From Azonexus hydrophilus (GTDB lineage Bacteria > Pseudomonadota > Gammaproteobacteria > Burkholderiales > Rhodocyclaceae): 64,000 nt of DNA. The notes under the pieces were generated by a model that was given only the letters and a program-made list of their open reading frames with translations, was not told the DNA's origin and ran no database searches. The stretch covers positions 372,001 through 436,000 of the forward strand of contig NZ_MTHD01000002.1 in the NCBI RefSeq assembly GCF_001956855.1, given 5' to 3'. Below, in pieces: positions 27,633 through 36,615 of this stretch. Both the position numbers and the translations under genes were made by a program. The stretch's first letter is position 1, and the number at the start of each line of letters is the position of its first letter.

Positions 27633-28409
27633 CTATTGCTCGACGAATGCCCGTTCGATGACATAGTCGCCCATCTCGCCGATGTGGGGCGAAATTTTGA
27701 AGCCGAAGCTGTCGAGCATGGCCGAGACTTCCTTGAGCATGGCCGGGCTGCCACAGATCATGCCGCGGTCGGTGGCTGGGTCGAGGGGGGGCTCACCGAT
27801 GTCTGCGAACAGCTTGCCGGAGAGGATCAGTTCGGTTTGCCGGCCTTCGTTGCGGAACGGTTCACGGGTGACGGTCGGGTAGTAGATCAGTTTTTCGCGG
27901 ATTTCCTCACCCAGGTATTCGTGCTTCCTGAGATCCTCTTCGATGTAGTCGTGATAAGCCAGTTCGTTGGTCCGGCGGACGCCGTGGATCAGGATCACCT
28001 TGTCGAAACGTTCATAGGTTTCCGGATCGTGGATCAGGCTCATGAAGGGCGCCAGGCCGGTGCCGGTGGCGAACATGAACAGCCGCTTGCCTGGGTTCAG
28101 GTCGCGCAGGACAAGCGTGCCGGTCGGCTTGCGGCTGACCAGCAATTTGTCGCCCGGTTGCAGGTGTTGCAGGCGTGAGGTGAGCCGACCGTCCGGTACC
28201 TTGATGCTGAAAAACTCCAGATGTTCTTCGTAATTGGCGCTGGCGACGCTATAGGCGCGCATCACCGGCCGGCCATTGACTTCCAGGCCGATGGTCACGA
28301 ATTGCCCGTTGATGAAACGCAGGCCCGGATCACGCGTGGTGCGGAAGGTGAAGAGGCTGTCGTTCCAGTGGTGAACGGAAACGACCGTTTCGTGATTGAA
28401 GTTGCTCAT
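27633..28409 (-). CDS. fpr: Ferredoxin--NADP reductase
   Basis: 258 residues, the bacterial short FPR class. The FAD-binding motif is RAYSVASANYEEHLEF, the NADP region begins FATGTGLAPFMSLIHDP and continues ILIHGVRRTNELAY, and the family tail is GDYVIERAFVEQ. Start ATG 28409 has AGGA upstream; the longer frame to 28436 adds only a poor N-terminus. It exchanges electrons between NADPH and ferredoxin or flavodoxin, with roles in Fe-S repair and oxidative defence. The divergent LysR gene resembles the finR-fpr arrangement in Pseudomonas, suggesting superoxide- or redox-linked control. Confidence 0.93.
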   Translation of the reverse strand: MSNFNHETVVSVHHWNDSLFTFRTTRDPGLRFINGQFVTIGLEVNGRPVMRAYSVASANYEEHLEFFSIKVPDGRLTSRLQHLQPGDKLLVSRKPTGTLVLRDLNPGKRLFMFATGTGLAPFMSLIHDPETYERFDKVILIHGVRRTNELAYHDYIEEDLRKHEYLGEEIREKLIYYPTVTREPFRNEGRQTELILSGKLFADIGEPPLDPATDRGMICGSPAMLKEVSAMLDSFGFKISPHIGEMGDYVIERAFVEQ

Positions 28410-28504
28410 GGTGGGTCCTGGCTGGAGATGATGCAATCAGCTTAGGCGTTGTGCGATCAATGTAAAAGCGGATAATTCGGTTATTGCTTATCTATTGGAT
28501 CGAT

Positions 28505-29428
28505 ATGAGGCTGACGCTGCGTCAACTGGAAATCTTTGCCGCGGTGGCCCGCAGCGAGAATGTTTCGCAGGCTGCCGGTCGTCTCGCCATGTCGCAATCG
28601 GCTGCCAGCAGCGCATTGGTCGAACTGGAGCGCTTGTACGACTGTCCGCTGTTCGACCGGATCGGCAAGAGTCTTCATCTGAACAGTGCCGGGCGCGGGC
28701 TGCTGCCGCTGGCCGAAGCATTGATCGGCCAGGCCCGGGAGCTCGAGGATTATCTGTCTGGTGGACGGCCGGGGCCGCTGAATGTCGGTGCGACGCTGAC
28801 CATTGGCAATTACCTGGCGACGCTGATCGTTGTCGACTACATGAAGCAGTATCCGCAATCGCCGGTGCAGTTGCAGGTCGCCAATTCGGATACCGTGGTC
28901 GAGCGTCTGCTGCGTTTCGAATGCGATCTCGGGTTGATCGAAGGCGAGGTGGTTCATCCCGATCTGGTGGTCGAGCCCTGGCTGGCCGACGAGTTGGTGG
29001 TTTTCTGCGCGCCGGACCATGTGCTCGCTGGCGGCGCAGCAGTCGACAATGCCACCCTGTCGGCACAATCATGGATATTGCGCGAACCGGGATCGGGAAC
29101 GCGCAGCCAGTTCGATCGCTGTATCGGTAGCCGGATGAGCACGTTCCGGCTGGGGCTGGAACTGGAACATACCGAGGCGATCAAGCGGGCCGTGGAGTCA
29201 GGTCTCGGTCTGGGTTGTCTGTCGCGCCTGTCCCTGCGCGAGGCATTCCGCCGTGGCAGCCTGATCGAACTGCCAACGCCGCAGTTTGACCTGCGCCGGC
29301 ATTTCTACTTTGCCAGTCACCGGCGCCGCAATACCGGGGCGGCGGGCCGCCTGTTCAGGCAGGCTTGTCTTGCCGCCAGCGCGGGCGCCGACAGCACGGC
29401 AGATCTTGCTTTGCCCTTCATCCGCTGA
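28505..29428 (+). CDS. LysR-type regulator, divergent from fpr (FinR-like position)
   Basis: 307 residues from ATG 28505. The N-terminal winged HTH is MRLTLRQLEIFAAVARSENV, then SQAAGRLAMSQSAASSALVE. The C-terminal periplasmic-binding-like effector domain (about 90-295) contains VGATLTIGNYLATLI. The 95-bp space to fpr holds the A+T-rich symmetric ATAA-TTCGG-TTAT around 28472-28486, a plausible LysR-type T-N11-A site. Regulation of fpr is inferred from the divergent layout known for finR/fpr; the effector is unknown. Confidence 0.88.
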   Translation: MRLTLRQLEIFAAVARSENVSQAAGRLAMSQSAASSALVELERLYDCPLFDRIGKSLHLNSAGRGLLPLAEALIGQARELEDYLSGGRPGPLNVGATLTIGNYLATLIVVDYMKQYPQSPVQLQVANSDTVVERLLRFECDLGLIEGEVVHPDLVVEPWLADELVVFCAPDHVLAGGAAVDNATLSAQSWILREPGSGTRSQFDRCIGSRMSTFRLGLELEHTEAIKRAVESGLGLGCLSRLSLREAFRRGSLIELPTPQFDLRRHFYFASHRRRNTGAAGRLFRQACLAASAGADSTADLALPFIR

Positions 29429-29437
29429 GGGCTGGCA

Positions 29438-29767
29438 TCACGGGCAGTAAATCCCGCGCAGCATGCCGATGATGCTGGTCAGTCGTTCATCACCGATCCG
29501 GTAATAGATCCGGTTGCCTTCCTTGCGCGACTTCAGCAACTGGCGGTTGCTCAGCAGGCTCAGGTGCTGGGAGATATTCGGCTGTGAGGTGCCGATGGCC
29601 TGACTGATATCGCCGACCGAGCGCTCGCCTTCGCCGAGCAGGCAGACGATGCTCAGGCGCAGCGGATGCGCGATTGCCTTGAGCAGATTGCCGATCTGCT
29701 CGATTTCGACATCACTCCAGTTGATCCGGGTGATTCCGGGTGCTGCGGCATAGGGCCAGTTGGCCAT
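29438..29767 (-). CDS. ArsR-family repressor, SqrR/BigR-like persulfide-sensor type
   Basis: 109 residues. The helix-turn-helix is in SVGDISQAIGTSQPNISQHL, followed by the wing LLKSRKEGNRIYYRIGD. Two cysteines are present, C42 (SIVCLLGEGE) and C108 (IYCP at the C-terminus). The spacing is that of the reactive pair C41/C107 of SqrR, a repressor that senses persulfide by forming an intramolecular tetrasulfide. No metal-binding ELCVCD motif is seen. The gene stands alone between convergent lysR and the H-NS upstream region. A perfect 20-bp palindrome lies 74 bp upstream and could be its operator. No sulfide oxidation genes are adjacent. Confidence 0.85.
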   Translation of the reverse strand: MANWPYAAAPGITRINWSDVEIEQIGNLLKAIAHPLRLSIVCLLGEGERSVGDISQAIGTSQPNISQHLSLLSNRQLLKSRKEGNRIYYRIGDERLTSIIGMLRGIYCP

Positions 29768-30109
29768 CTGGATTGTCCGGTAGACGTATTTGAAGGCGAG
29801 ATTTTACGGAGAGTGGTGGCAGGCAAATAGACGTATTGCTTCGATGCTTATAAGCATCGATTCTAAGCGTCTATCCCGATTGTCATGTCTCCCCCCGGGG
29901 TCTCCGGAATTTTGTGCGAAGCGGGTACAATGCTACCCCTTCCGGATGCGCGACATTTTTGATTCTGGCGCGAGAAGGAGTGCAGGGTGGCTGGCTTGCC
30001 CGGTCAAATAAGGAAAAACCGGATCTGGCTGTTTTTATTTGTATATTGAAAAATATATACGGACAAATTAAATTACACTGCTGATTCTATATTTAACCAG
30101 GAGAATATT
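29768..30109. other. A+T-rich intergenic region between arsR and hns
   Basis: 342 bp with no supported gene (a 73-residue frame has no family features). It holds the 20-bp palindrome at 29841-29860. An A+T-rich stretch of about 60 bp precedes hns, with the inverted repeat GTATAT / ATATAC (30041-30046, 30055-30060). The latter is a likely promoter region and possible H-NS autoregulation site. Confidence 0.6.
29841..29860. promoter_or_regulatory. Perfect 20-bp palindrome, candidate ArsR operator
   Basis: TCGATGCTTATAAGCATCGA is fully self-complementary. Position (74-93 nt before the arsR start) and symmetry suit a dimeric repressor; assignment to the adjacent ArsR protein is inference. Confidence 0.5.
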
Positions 30110-30430
30110 ATGGATTTGTCTGCACTTTCCCTTGCCGAGCTTCGTGATCTGCAGCAACAGATTCCCGCTGAATTGAAGCGTCGCGAGTCTGCCGAAAAAG
30201 CAAACGTGCTTAACGAAGTGCGTGCTTTTGCCAAAGCCCGCGGGTTTGCCATCGAGGATCTGCTGGGCAAGGAAGTCAAGGTCAAGGCTGCTGGCGGTGG
30301 TGGCAAGGTGAAGGTCAAATACCGTCATCCGCAGAATGCCGAACTGGAATGGACTGGCCGTGGTCGCAAGCCGAAATGGGTTGAAGCCTGGCTGGCTGAG
30401 GGCGCTTCCATGGATGCCCTGCTGGTCTGA
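30110..30430 (+). CDS. H-NS family nucleoid-associated protein
   Basis: 106 residues. An N-terminal oligomerisation coiled coil spans residues 1-60 (MDLSALSLAELRDLQQQIPA...). The C-terminal DNA-binding domain contains the H-NS signature in KYRHPQNAELEWTGRGRKPK, then WVEAWLAEGASMDALLV. It silences A+T-rich, often foreign, DNA. AGGAGA precedes the ATG. It sits 3 nt upstream of surE, so may be transcribed with the surE-pcm-nlpD-rpoS stress cluster, although its own A+T-rich promoter region is obvious. Confidence 0.93.
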   Translation: MDLSALSLAELRDLQQQIPAELKRRESAEKANVLNEVRAFAKARGFAIEDLLGKEVKVKAAGGGGKVKVKYRHPQNAELEWTGRGRKPKWVEAWLAEGASMDALLV

Positions 30431-30433
30431 CCC

Positions 30434-31174
30434 ATGCGTATATTGCTCAGCAACGACGATGGTTATTTTGCTCCGGGGCTCGCGGCGCTGGCCGAGGCCT
30501 TGTCCGGCCTTGGCGAGATCGTCGTGGTTGCACCGGAGCAGAACCGCAGTGGCGCCAGCAATTCGCTGACGCTCGACCGGCCGCTGATGCTCCGGCAGGC
30601 GGCCAGCGGCTTTCATTTCGTCAATGGCACGCCAACCGATTGCGTCCATCTGGCGGTGACCGGCATGCTCGATTATCTGCCGGATATTATTGTTTCCGGA
30701 ATCAATTCGGGTGCCAATATGGGCGACGACACCATTTATTCCGGTACGGTCGCTGCGGCAACCGAAGGGTATTTGCTCGGCATTCCGTCAATTGCCGTTT
30801 CGATGACCAGTTTTGAAGGGCTGAATTACGCAACCGCCGGGCGCGTGGCGCGTGAATTGGTCGAGCGTTATGTAAATAACCCGATTTCCGGTCCGGTATT
30901 GCTCAATGTGAATGTCCCGGATATTCCTTATGACCAATTGACCGGTATGGAAGTGACCCGACTGGGACGCCGTCACAAGGCGGAGCCGGTGGTACGCATG
31001 ACTTCGCCGCGCAAGGAAACCGTGTACTGGATCGGTGCTGCCGGTGCGGCGGCCGATGCCGGGCCGGGAACCGATTTCCATGCGATCGAACAGAACCGGG
31101 TTTCGATCACGCCATTGCAGATCGATCTGACCCATACCAGCCAGTTGCCATCCATCCGTCAGTGGCTGCAATGA
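30434..31174 (+). CDS. surE: 5'/3'-nucleotidase SurE
   Basis: 246 residues. The metal-binding N-terminus [19 protein letters not shown] carries the DD pair, and further active-site motifs are [31 protein letters not shown] and [20 protein letters not shown]. It is a stationary-phase phosphatase acting on nucleoside monophosphates. It overlaps pcm by 4 nt (ATGA), as in the classic surE-pcm-nlpD-rpoS cluster. Confidence 0.97.
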   Translation: MRILLSNDDGYFAPGLAALAEALSGLGEIVVVAPEQNRSGASNSLTLDRPLMLRQAASGFHFVNGTPTDCVHLAVTGMLDYLPDIIVSGINSGANMGDDTIYSGTVAAATEGYLLGIPSIAVSMTSFEGLNYATAGRVARELVERYVNNPISGPVLLNVNVPDIPYDQLTGMEVTRLGRRHKAEPVVRMTSPRKETVYWIGAAGAAADAGPGTDFHAIEQNRVSITPLQIDLTHTSQLPSIRQWLQ

Positions 31175-31833
31175 CGACTCACGGTTTGCAGGGTATCGGC
31201 ATGACCTCGCAGCGGACGCGCGCACGCATGATCGAGCGTCTGCGCGAGAAGGGTATCCGGAGTGCGGCGGTGCTTCAGGCGATGGCCGCGGTGCCGCGCC
31301 ATGTCTTCGTCGAGGAAGCGCTAGCCTCGCGCGCCTATGAAGACACCGCGTTGCCGCTGGGAATGGGGCAGACGATTTCGCAGCCCTATATCGTTGCCCG
31401 CATGATCGAACTCTTGCTCAATGGCCGTCCCGGGCTGGGCAAGACGCTGGAGATCGGTGCCGGTTGCGGCTACCAGGCGGCAGTGCTGGCGCAGTTGAGC
31501 AAGGATGTCTACGCGGTCGAACGGATCGCGCCCTTGCTGGAAAAGGCCAAGGCCAACATGCGCGTGCTGCAGCAGTTCAACGTGCGTTTGAAACATGCCG
31601 ACGGACATTTTGGTTTGCCAGAAGCCGGTCCATTCGATAGCATCATCGTTGCCGCTGCCGGTTCGGCCATCCCGCCGGACCTGCTCAGGCAACTGGCCCC
31701 GGGCGGACGCATGGTCTTGCCTGTCGGGGGGCAGGAGCAGTATCTTTGCCTCGTCGAACACACGCCAAACGGCTTCACGGAGACGCGACTCGACCCGGTC
31801 CGGTTCGTCCCCCTGCTATCTGGAACACAATGA
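31171..31833 (+). CDS. pcm: Protein-L-isoaspartate O-methyltransferase
   Basis: 220 residues. The SAM motif is [19 protein letters not shown]; the substrate region is [20 protein letters not shown] and [12 protein letters not shown]. It repairs isoaspartyl residues in aged proteins. ATG 31171 overlaps the surE stop and is preferred over the ORF extension to 31162. Its stop overlaps nlpD by 4 nt. Confidence 0.96.
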   Translation: MTTHGLQGIGMTSQRTRARMIERLREKGIRSAAVLQAMAAVPRHVFVEEALASRAYEDTALPLGMGQTISQPYIVARMIELLLNGRPGLGKTLEIGAGCGYQAAVLAQLSKDVYAVERIAPLLEKAKANMRVLQQFNVRLKHADGHFGLPEAGPFDSIIVAAAGSAIPPDLLRQLAPGGRMVLPVGGQEQYLCLVEHTPNGFTETRLDPVRFVPLLSGTQ

Positions 31834-32711
31834 TCAGAGTTTTCGTACTGCTTTTTCTTGTCTCTTCGATCACCGCCTGTACCCAGGCGCCGGCGCCTAC
31901 CATCGATCGTTCACCGACTGCCCAGGCCAGGGTTGCCGGGCCCGGCGAATATGTCGTCAAGCGTGGTGACACGCTCTACCGCATTGCCCGCGACAACGGC
32001 CTGGATCATGTTGAACTGGCGGCGCTGAACCAGATCGATAACCCGTCTACCCTGCGCGAAGGCCAGATCCTTCGCCTGCGTCCGGCCGAACAGCCCGCAC
32101 CGGCAGTGGCCACGGTGGCAACACCGATCGGTGTCGGCAGCGGTGTCGAATCCCGTCCGCTCGAAGGCGCCGCGCCGACGCCAGCTCCGGTACAGGCCAG
32201 CGGCACGCTGCGCGAACCGAGGGGAGGCAAGGAGCCTTACTCCGACGAGGCATATGCCCGCCTGAACAATCAATTGCCGGCAACGCCGCCGGTGGCCGCC
32301 ACGGCTGCAGCCCCCGCCGAGCCGGAAGGCACGGTACAGGTCGAGGGCATCGTCTGGGCCTGGCCGTCGGCAGCAAAGATCAAGTCGGCATACAACGGCA
32401 GCACCAACAAGGGTATCGACTTTGCCGGCAAGCAGGGCGAGGCGGTGCAGGCTGCCGGTGATGGCCGGGTGCTCTACGTTGGTGACGCGCTGGCCGGCTA
32501 CGGCAAACTGGTGATCGTCAAGCACAGCACCGATCATCTTTCGGTCTACGCCCATAACAGCCGGATTCTGGTCAAGGAAGGCCAGGCCGTGAAACTTGGA
32601 CAGAAGATTGCCGAAATGGGCAGTACCGGCACCGACAGCGTCAAGCTGCATTTCGAGATCCGCAAACAGGGCAAGCCGGTCGATCCGACGCCCTTCCTGC
32701 CCAAACGATGA
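31830..32711 (+). CDS. nlpD: NlpD-like lipoprotein, LysM + degenerate M23 peptidase
   Basis: 293 residues. A lipoprotein signal (LFLVSSITAC) ends at the lipidated Cys, so it is anchored in the outer or inner membrane. One LysM domain (residues ~36-80; YVVKRGDTLYRIARDNGLDH) binds peptidoglycan. A Pro/Ala-rich linker follows, then an M23 LytM domain (about 180-290; GNKG-type start NKGIDFAGKQGEAVQAAGDG). The catalytic HxH is replaced (LHFEIRKQG remains only in part), as in NlpD activators of amidase AmiC. ATG overlaps the pcm stop, and its stop overlaps the rpoS ATG. Confidence 0.93.
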   Translation: MIRVFVLLFLVSSITACTQAPAPTIDRSPTAQARVAGPGEYVVKRGDTLYRIARDNGLDHVELAALNQIDNPSTLREGQILRLRPAEQPAPAVATVATPIGVGSGVESRPLEGAAPTPAPVQASGTLREPRGGKEPYSDEAYARLNNQLPATPPVAATAAAPAEPEGTVQVEGIVWAWPSAAKIKSAYNGSTNKGIDFAGKQGEAVQAAGDGRVLYVGDALAGYGKLVIVKHSTDHLSVYAHNSRILVKEGQAVKLGQKIAEMGSTGTDSVKLHFEIRKQGKPVDPTPFLPKR

Positions 32712-33646
32712 GCCTCGCTGACGAGGATGGCGACGAAGCCACCCTACCGGTGGCTGCCGAGGGGGAGGATCTTTTCCCCGCGGCAGTCGAGATGTCGCTC
32801 GCCGAAGGCAGTCTGCTCGAAGATGTCACCCAGCTTTACCTGAATGAAATCGGCGCCAAGCCGCTACTGACGCCGGCGGAAGAACTGGCGACCAGCCGCC
32901 TGGTGTGTGCCGGCGATTTTGCCGCGCGCCAGAAAATGATCGAGCACAACCTGCGGCTCGTCGTGAATATCGCCAAGCATTACCTGAATCGCGGCATTCC
33001 CTTGCTCGACCTGGTCGAGGAGGGCAATCTCGGCCTGATCCACGCGCTGGAAAAATTCGATCCCGAGCGCGGTTTCCGTTTTTCGACCTATGCCACCTGG
33101 TGGATACGCCAGAGCATCGAGCGCAGCATCATGAACCACTCGCGGACCATCCGCCTGCCGGTGCATGTGGTCAAGGAAATCAACCTGGTGCTGCGCGCGA
33201 TGCGCCACCTGGAATCTGCCGACAGCCGCGAGTCGACCGTGGAAAAGGTCGCCCTGCTGCTCGACCGGCCGGCGGACGATGTGCGCCGCATCCTGTCGCT
33301 CAACGAACATATCGCCTCGCTTGATGCGCCGCTCGACATCGATCCGAATCACACGATGGCCGAGTTCATCGCCGATGAAGCCGACAGCGCCGATCCGGAA
33401 AGCCTGCTGCAGTCGAGCGAGGTCGGTTCGCTGCTGGAAGACTGGCTTGCCCAGTTGAGTGAACGCCAGCGCCAGATCATCGAGCGGCGTTATGGCCTGA
33501 ATGGCAGCGAGATCGCGACACTCGATGCCATTGCCGGCGATCTCGGTCTGACCCGGGAGCGTGTCCGCCAGATCCAGATCGAAGGCCTGGAGCGTTTGCG
33601 CAAGATCATCAAGCGCGGCAACATCACGCGCGATTCGCTGCTCTGA
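32708..33646 (+). CDS. rpoS: RNA polymerase sigma factor RpoS
   Basis: 312 residues. Region 1.2 is DVTQLYLNEIGAKPLLTPAE, region 2 NLRLVVNIAKHYLNRGIPLL then RFSTYATWWIRQSIERSIMN, region 3 around VVKEINLVLRAMRHLE, and region 4 GLTRERVRQIQIEGLERLRK. The core-binding and -10/-35 recognition regions are complete. The N-terminus is shorter than in E. coli. It controls stationary-phase and stress genes. It overlaps nlpD by 4 nt; an additional promoter inside nlpD, as in E. coli, is likely but not located. Confidence 0.96.
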   Translation: MSLADEDGDEATLPVAAEGEDLFPAAVEMSLAEGSLLEDVTQLYLNEIGAKPLLTPAEELATSRLVCAGDFAARQKMIEHNLRLVVNIAKHYLNRGIPLLDLVEEGNLGLIHALEKFDPERGFRFSTYATWWIRQSIERSIMNHSRTIRLPVHVVKEINLVLRAMRHLESADSRESTVEKVALLLDRPADDVRRILSLNEHIASLDAPLDIDPNHTMAEFIADEADSADPESLLQSSEVGSLLEDWLAQLSERQRQIIERRYGLNGSEIATLDAIAGDLGLTRERVRQIQIEGLERLRKIIKRGNITRDSLL

Positions 33647-33660
33647 ATATTGCGGTCAAC
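33646..33660 (+). repeat. Interspersed motif copy AATATTGCGGTCAAC between rpoS and mltB stops
   Basis: The motif begins at the last base of the rpoS stop and covers the mltB stop, directly adjoining the rpoS terminator. This mirrors the terminator-associated location of uptake sequences in Neisseria. Confidence 0.55.
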
Positions 33661-34672
33661 GGTCCATTCGGGCCGTTTTTGCAGCGCCGTTGGCAGGCAT
33701 CGCCCGGCGGATCTCCTCGGCCAGCTGATACACCGACATGGCATAGAAGCTGGAACGGTTGTAGCGCGTGATCACGTAGAAATTCTCGAAGCCCAGCCAG
33801 TATTCCGTTTCACGTTCGGGCGACACCAGGTCGACCAGCGTGACCGTCGATTCCGGCGCGGCGGCAGCGAGAATGCCGCGATCGAACAGATCGCCGGCGC
33901 GCAGGCTGGGGCGGATGCCGGCTTCGAGCAGCGACGCATCCGGCGTGCCCGGCAGGTTTGCCGGCACGGCAACCGGTTGCCCGGCCTGCCAGCCATGTTG
34001 TTCGAGGAAGCGGGCGACGCTGCCGATGGCATCGTCGACGCTGTTGGCCAGATCCACGCGCTGGTCGCCGTCGAAATCGACGGCATAGCGGCGCTGGCTG
34101 CCCGGCATGAATTGCGGGATGCCGATGGCGCCGGCAAACGAGCCCTTGACCGCCAGCGGATCGAGGCCGTTCTCGCGGGTCAGTAGCAGGAACTGTTCAA
34201 GCTCGGTACGGAAATAGTCGGCCCGGCGCGGATACTGGAAAGCCAGCGTGGCCAGTGCCTCGAGCACGCTGAAGCCGCCGGTGTTGCGGCCATACACCGT
34301 TTCCACGCCGATGATGGCGACGATCACTTCTTCCGGCACGCCATACAGCGCGCGGGCGCGGGCCAGGGTAACGGCATTGTCCTGCCAGAAGCGGACGCCA
34401 CCGGCGATGCGCTGTTCATTGACAAAGCGTGGGCGGTAACGCTCCCAGGAACGCTGCGTGGGTGATGTTGGCGGCGCGATCAGTTGCAGCACGCGGGCAT
34501 TGGGCCGGATTTCGGCGAACTGGCCGAGGATCGTGGCGGCAGCGAAACCATGGCGCTGTTCGAGGTCACGGGCAAAGGCTTCGGCTTCCGGCAGCGTGGC
34601 GATGCTGTCCGGCGCGGCCGTGCTGATCTGGGTGACAAGGGCGAGGGCGAGAGCGGCCAGGGTCTTGTTCAA
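33656..34672 (-). CDS. mltB: Membrane-bound lytic murein transglycosylase B
   Basis: 338 residues with a signal peptide (MNKTLAALALALVTQISTAA); no lipobox Cys, so a periplasmic SltB/MltB form. The catalytic region IVAIIGVETVYGRNTGGFSV contains the Glu. GSFAGAIGIPQFMPGSQRRY and FYAMSVYQLAEEI are family blocks. It cleaves peptidoglycan glycan strands to 1,6-anhydro ends. It overlaps tgpA by 4 nt and ends the moxR-DUF58-tgpA-mltB operon. Its last codons contain the rpoS terminator. Confidence 0.93.
   Translation of the reverse strand: MNKTLAALALALVTQISTAAPDSIATLPEAEAFARDLEQRHGFAAATILGQFAEIRPNARVLQLIAPPTSPTQRSWERYRPRFVNEQRIAGGVRFWQDNAVTLARARALYGVPEEVIVAIIGVETVYGRNTGGFSVLEALATLAFQYPRRADYFRTELEQFLLLTRENGLDPLAVKGSFAGAIGIPQFMPGSQRRYAVDFDGDQRVDLANSVDDAIGSVARFLEQHGWQAGQPVAVPANLPGTPDASLLEAGIRPSLRAGDLFDRGILAAAAPESTVTLVDLVSPERETEYWLGFENFYVITRYNRSSFYAMSVYQLAEEIRRAMPANGAAKTARMDR
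33659..33680 (+). terminator. rpoS terminator embedded in the mltB 3' end
   Basis: ACGGTCC, loop ATTC, GGGCCGT (one G-T wobble), then five T. It begins 13 nt after the rpoS stop and lies wholly within the last codons of convergent mltB. Confidence 0.7.
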
Positions 34673-36615
34673 GGGTTTCTCCGTCGGGGAAGTCGGGCAA
34701 CGGCCGCGCGCAGCGCCGCCAGGTGTTCGGGGTTCTCGGGGGCATAACGGGCCAGCAGGAAATGGTGCACGACGGCAGCGAAATCCGCCGCCAGTTCAGG
34801 CTTGCTGTTGCCAACCCGGGCGGCAAGCGCCAGTGGTGTTTCCCCCGGCGCGCAGTCTACCCTGATTCGGCGCAGCGCACGATGCCAGAGCATTAATTCC
34901 GGCGCGACGCGGCGGCGATGATGCAGCGTCCACAGCGTGATCAGCGCCAGTACCAGCGTACAGGCGACGCCGAGGGCAATGGCCAGGCTGCGCCAGTCGG
35001 CATCGGGCAGACCGAGCCGCGACAACAGTTCGCGCTGGCGCCTGGCGTCATAGCCGAGAATGTTCTGGTTCCACGCGTTGTTCAGGGCTTCCCAGCGATG
35101 GCGGATGTCGCGCAGCCAGTCGGCGCGGACCTGCAGGAAGGCCGGTAGCGGTTCGCCGAAGGGCAGGGCGTTGGCGATGCCCTGTTCGATGCGTTCCGGC
35201 GCCACCGCAGCGGTTGGATCGACGCGTACCCAGCCCCGGTTGGCCAGCCAGACTTCCGCCCAGGCATGGGCTTCAGACTGGCGAACGACGAGATAGCCGT
35301 CGCGCGGATTCATTTCACCGCCCTGGTAGCCGCCGACCACGCGGGCCGGAATGCCGGCGCTGCGCATCAGGACGACGAAGGCGGCGGCGTAGTGCTCGCA
35401 GAAACCACGGCGCGAACGGAACAGGAAATCGTCGATGCCGTCGCGCCCGAGCAGCGGTGGTTGCAAGGTGTAGTAAAAATCTTCGGTCGAGAAGTGGCGC
35501 AGCGCCAGGGCGACCACGCGTTCGGGCTGGACTGCCTGCTGACGCCAGCTTTCGGCCAGCATCCGCGTCTGCGGATTGCTGTTCGGCGGCAACTGCAGGT
35601 TGTCGCGGAGGACGGCCGGTGCTTCTTCGGCATTGAACCGGTAAGCGGTGGCGGCAGCAAGCCGGAAGCGCTGGCGCGTTTCCAGCGGTTGTTGGGCCAG
35701 GGCGCTCAGGCGGCCGTCGAGGCTGGCGCCGTCAGGCAGCGTGACCGGCGCATCGAGGGCCAGCAGCCAGCGCTGGCTGTGGGCCTCCAGCGTGGTTTCG
35801 TAGCCGATCGTCGGGCCGGCCGGCTGAATGCTTTCCGGCGCCCGGCGTTGCCTTGACTGGCGCCAGGTCGTGCCATCGAAATGTTCCATGACCGGGCCGC
35901 GCCAGTACAGTTGTGGGCGCGCCGGCGGTGCAGCGTCGAAACGCACGCGAAAGGCGATTTCCCCACTCTGCACGAGATTGGCAATGCTGCCCGGCGTCAT
36001 GCTGTCGGAGAGGCCGGTCTTGCCGCTGAAGGCATCCTGCGGCAAACCCCAGAGCGGCCCGCTGATGCGCGGGAACAGCAGGTAAAGGACAAGCATGAAG
36101 GGCAGTGCCTGCACGGCGAGCAGGCCGGCATAGCGCAGGTTCTCGCGGATGCCGATGGTGCCGGCGTGGAGCCGGATCAGCGCGGCGGTGACGAGCCACA
36201 GCGACAGCAGCAGCCAGAGTCCGGTCGGCATGTCCTGCGAGTAGAAGTAATGCGTCAGCAGCAGGAAGTAGCCGAGCAAGATGACCACCATCGCATCGCG
36301 CCGGCTGCGCATTTCCAGCAGCTTCATCGCCATGAACATGACCAGCATGGCGACGCCCGCATCGCGCCCGAGCAGCGTGCCGAAATCGGCCACGATGCCG
36401 ATGCTGCCGGCCACGGCCAGCGGCAGCAGCAGCCAGCGTCGGGGCAGTCGCCGGTCCTGCCACCACAACCACGCAGCCCAGCCGCACAGCAGGCCGGTCA
36501 GCAGCGACAGCCACAGCGGCAGGTGCAGCGCATGCGGCAGCGTGGTGACCGCCGCCGCTGCGAACAGCCAGGGCGGCACATCGCGGGCCAGGGCTTCGGG
36601 CTGGGCTGTGCTCAT
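34669..36615 (-). CDS. tgpA: TgpA-like membrane transglutaminase (DUF3488 + transglutaminase + DUF4129)
   Basis: 648 residues. Six to seven N-terminal membrane helices (residues ~15-190; DUF3488) come first. A periplasmic transglutaminase-like domain follows, with the catalytic Cys in RSRRGFCEHYAAAFVVLMRS and the His in SEAHAWAEVWLANRGWVRVD. A further helix and a C-terminal cytoplasmic domain (about 560-640) complete it. It matches TgpA of Pseudomonas, an essential periplasmic-facing protein linked to cell envelope integrity. It overlaps the DUF58 gene and mltB by 4 nt each, consistent with cell-wall work. Confidence 0.92.
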   Translation of the reverse strand: MSTAQPEALARDVPPWLFAAAAVTTLPHALHLPLWLSLLTGLLCGWAAWLWWQDRRLPRRWLLLPLAVAGSIGIVADFGTLLGRDAGVAMLVMFMAMKLLEMRSRRDAMVVILLGYFLLLTHYFYSQDMPTGLWLLLSLWLVTAALIRLHAGTIGIRENLRYAGLLAVQALPFMLVLYLLFPRISGPLWGLPQDAFSGKTGLSDSMTPGSIANLVQSGEIAFRVRFDAAPPARPQLYWRGPVMEHFDGTTWRQSRQRRAPESIQPAGPTIGYETTLEAHSQRWLLALDAPVTLPDGASLDGRLSALAQQPLETRQRFRLAAATAYRFNAEEAPAVLRDNLQLPPNSNPQTRMLAESWRQQAVQPERVVALALRHFSTEDFYYTLQPPLLGRDGIDDFLFRSRRGFCEHYAAAFVVLMRSAGIPARVVGGYQGGEMNPRDGYLVVRQSEAHAWAEVWLANRGWVRVDPTAAVAPERIEQGIANALPFGEPLPAFLQVRADWLRDIRHRWEALNNAWNQNILGYDARRQRELLSRLGLPDADWRSLAIALGVACTLVLALITLWTLHHRRRVAPELMLWHRALRRIRVDCAPGETPLALAARVGNSKPELAADFAAVVHHFLLARYAPENPEHLAALRAAVARLPRRRNP

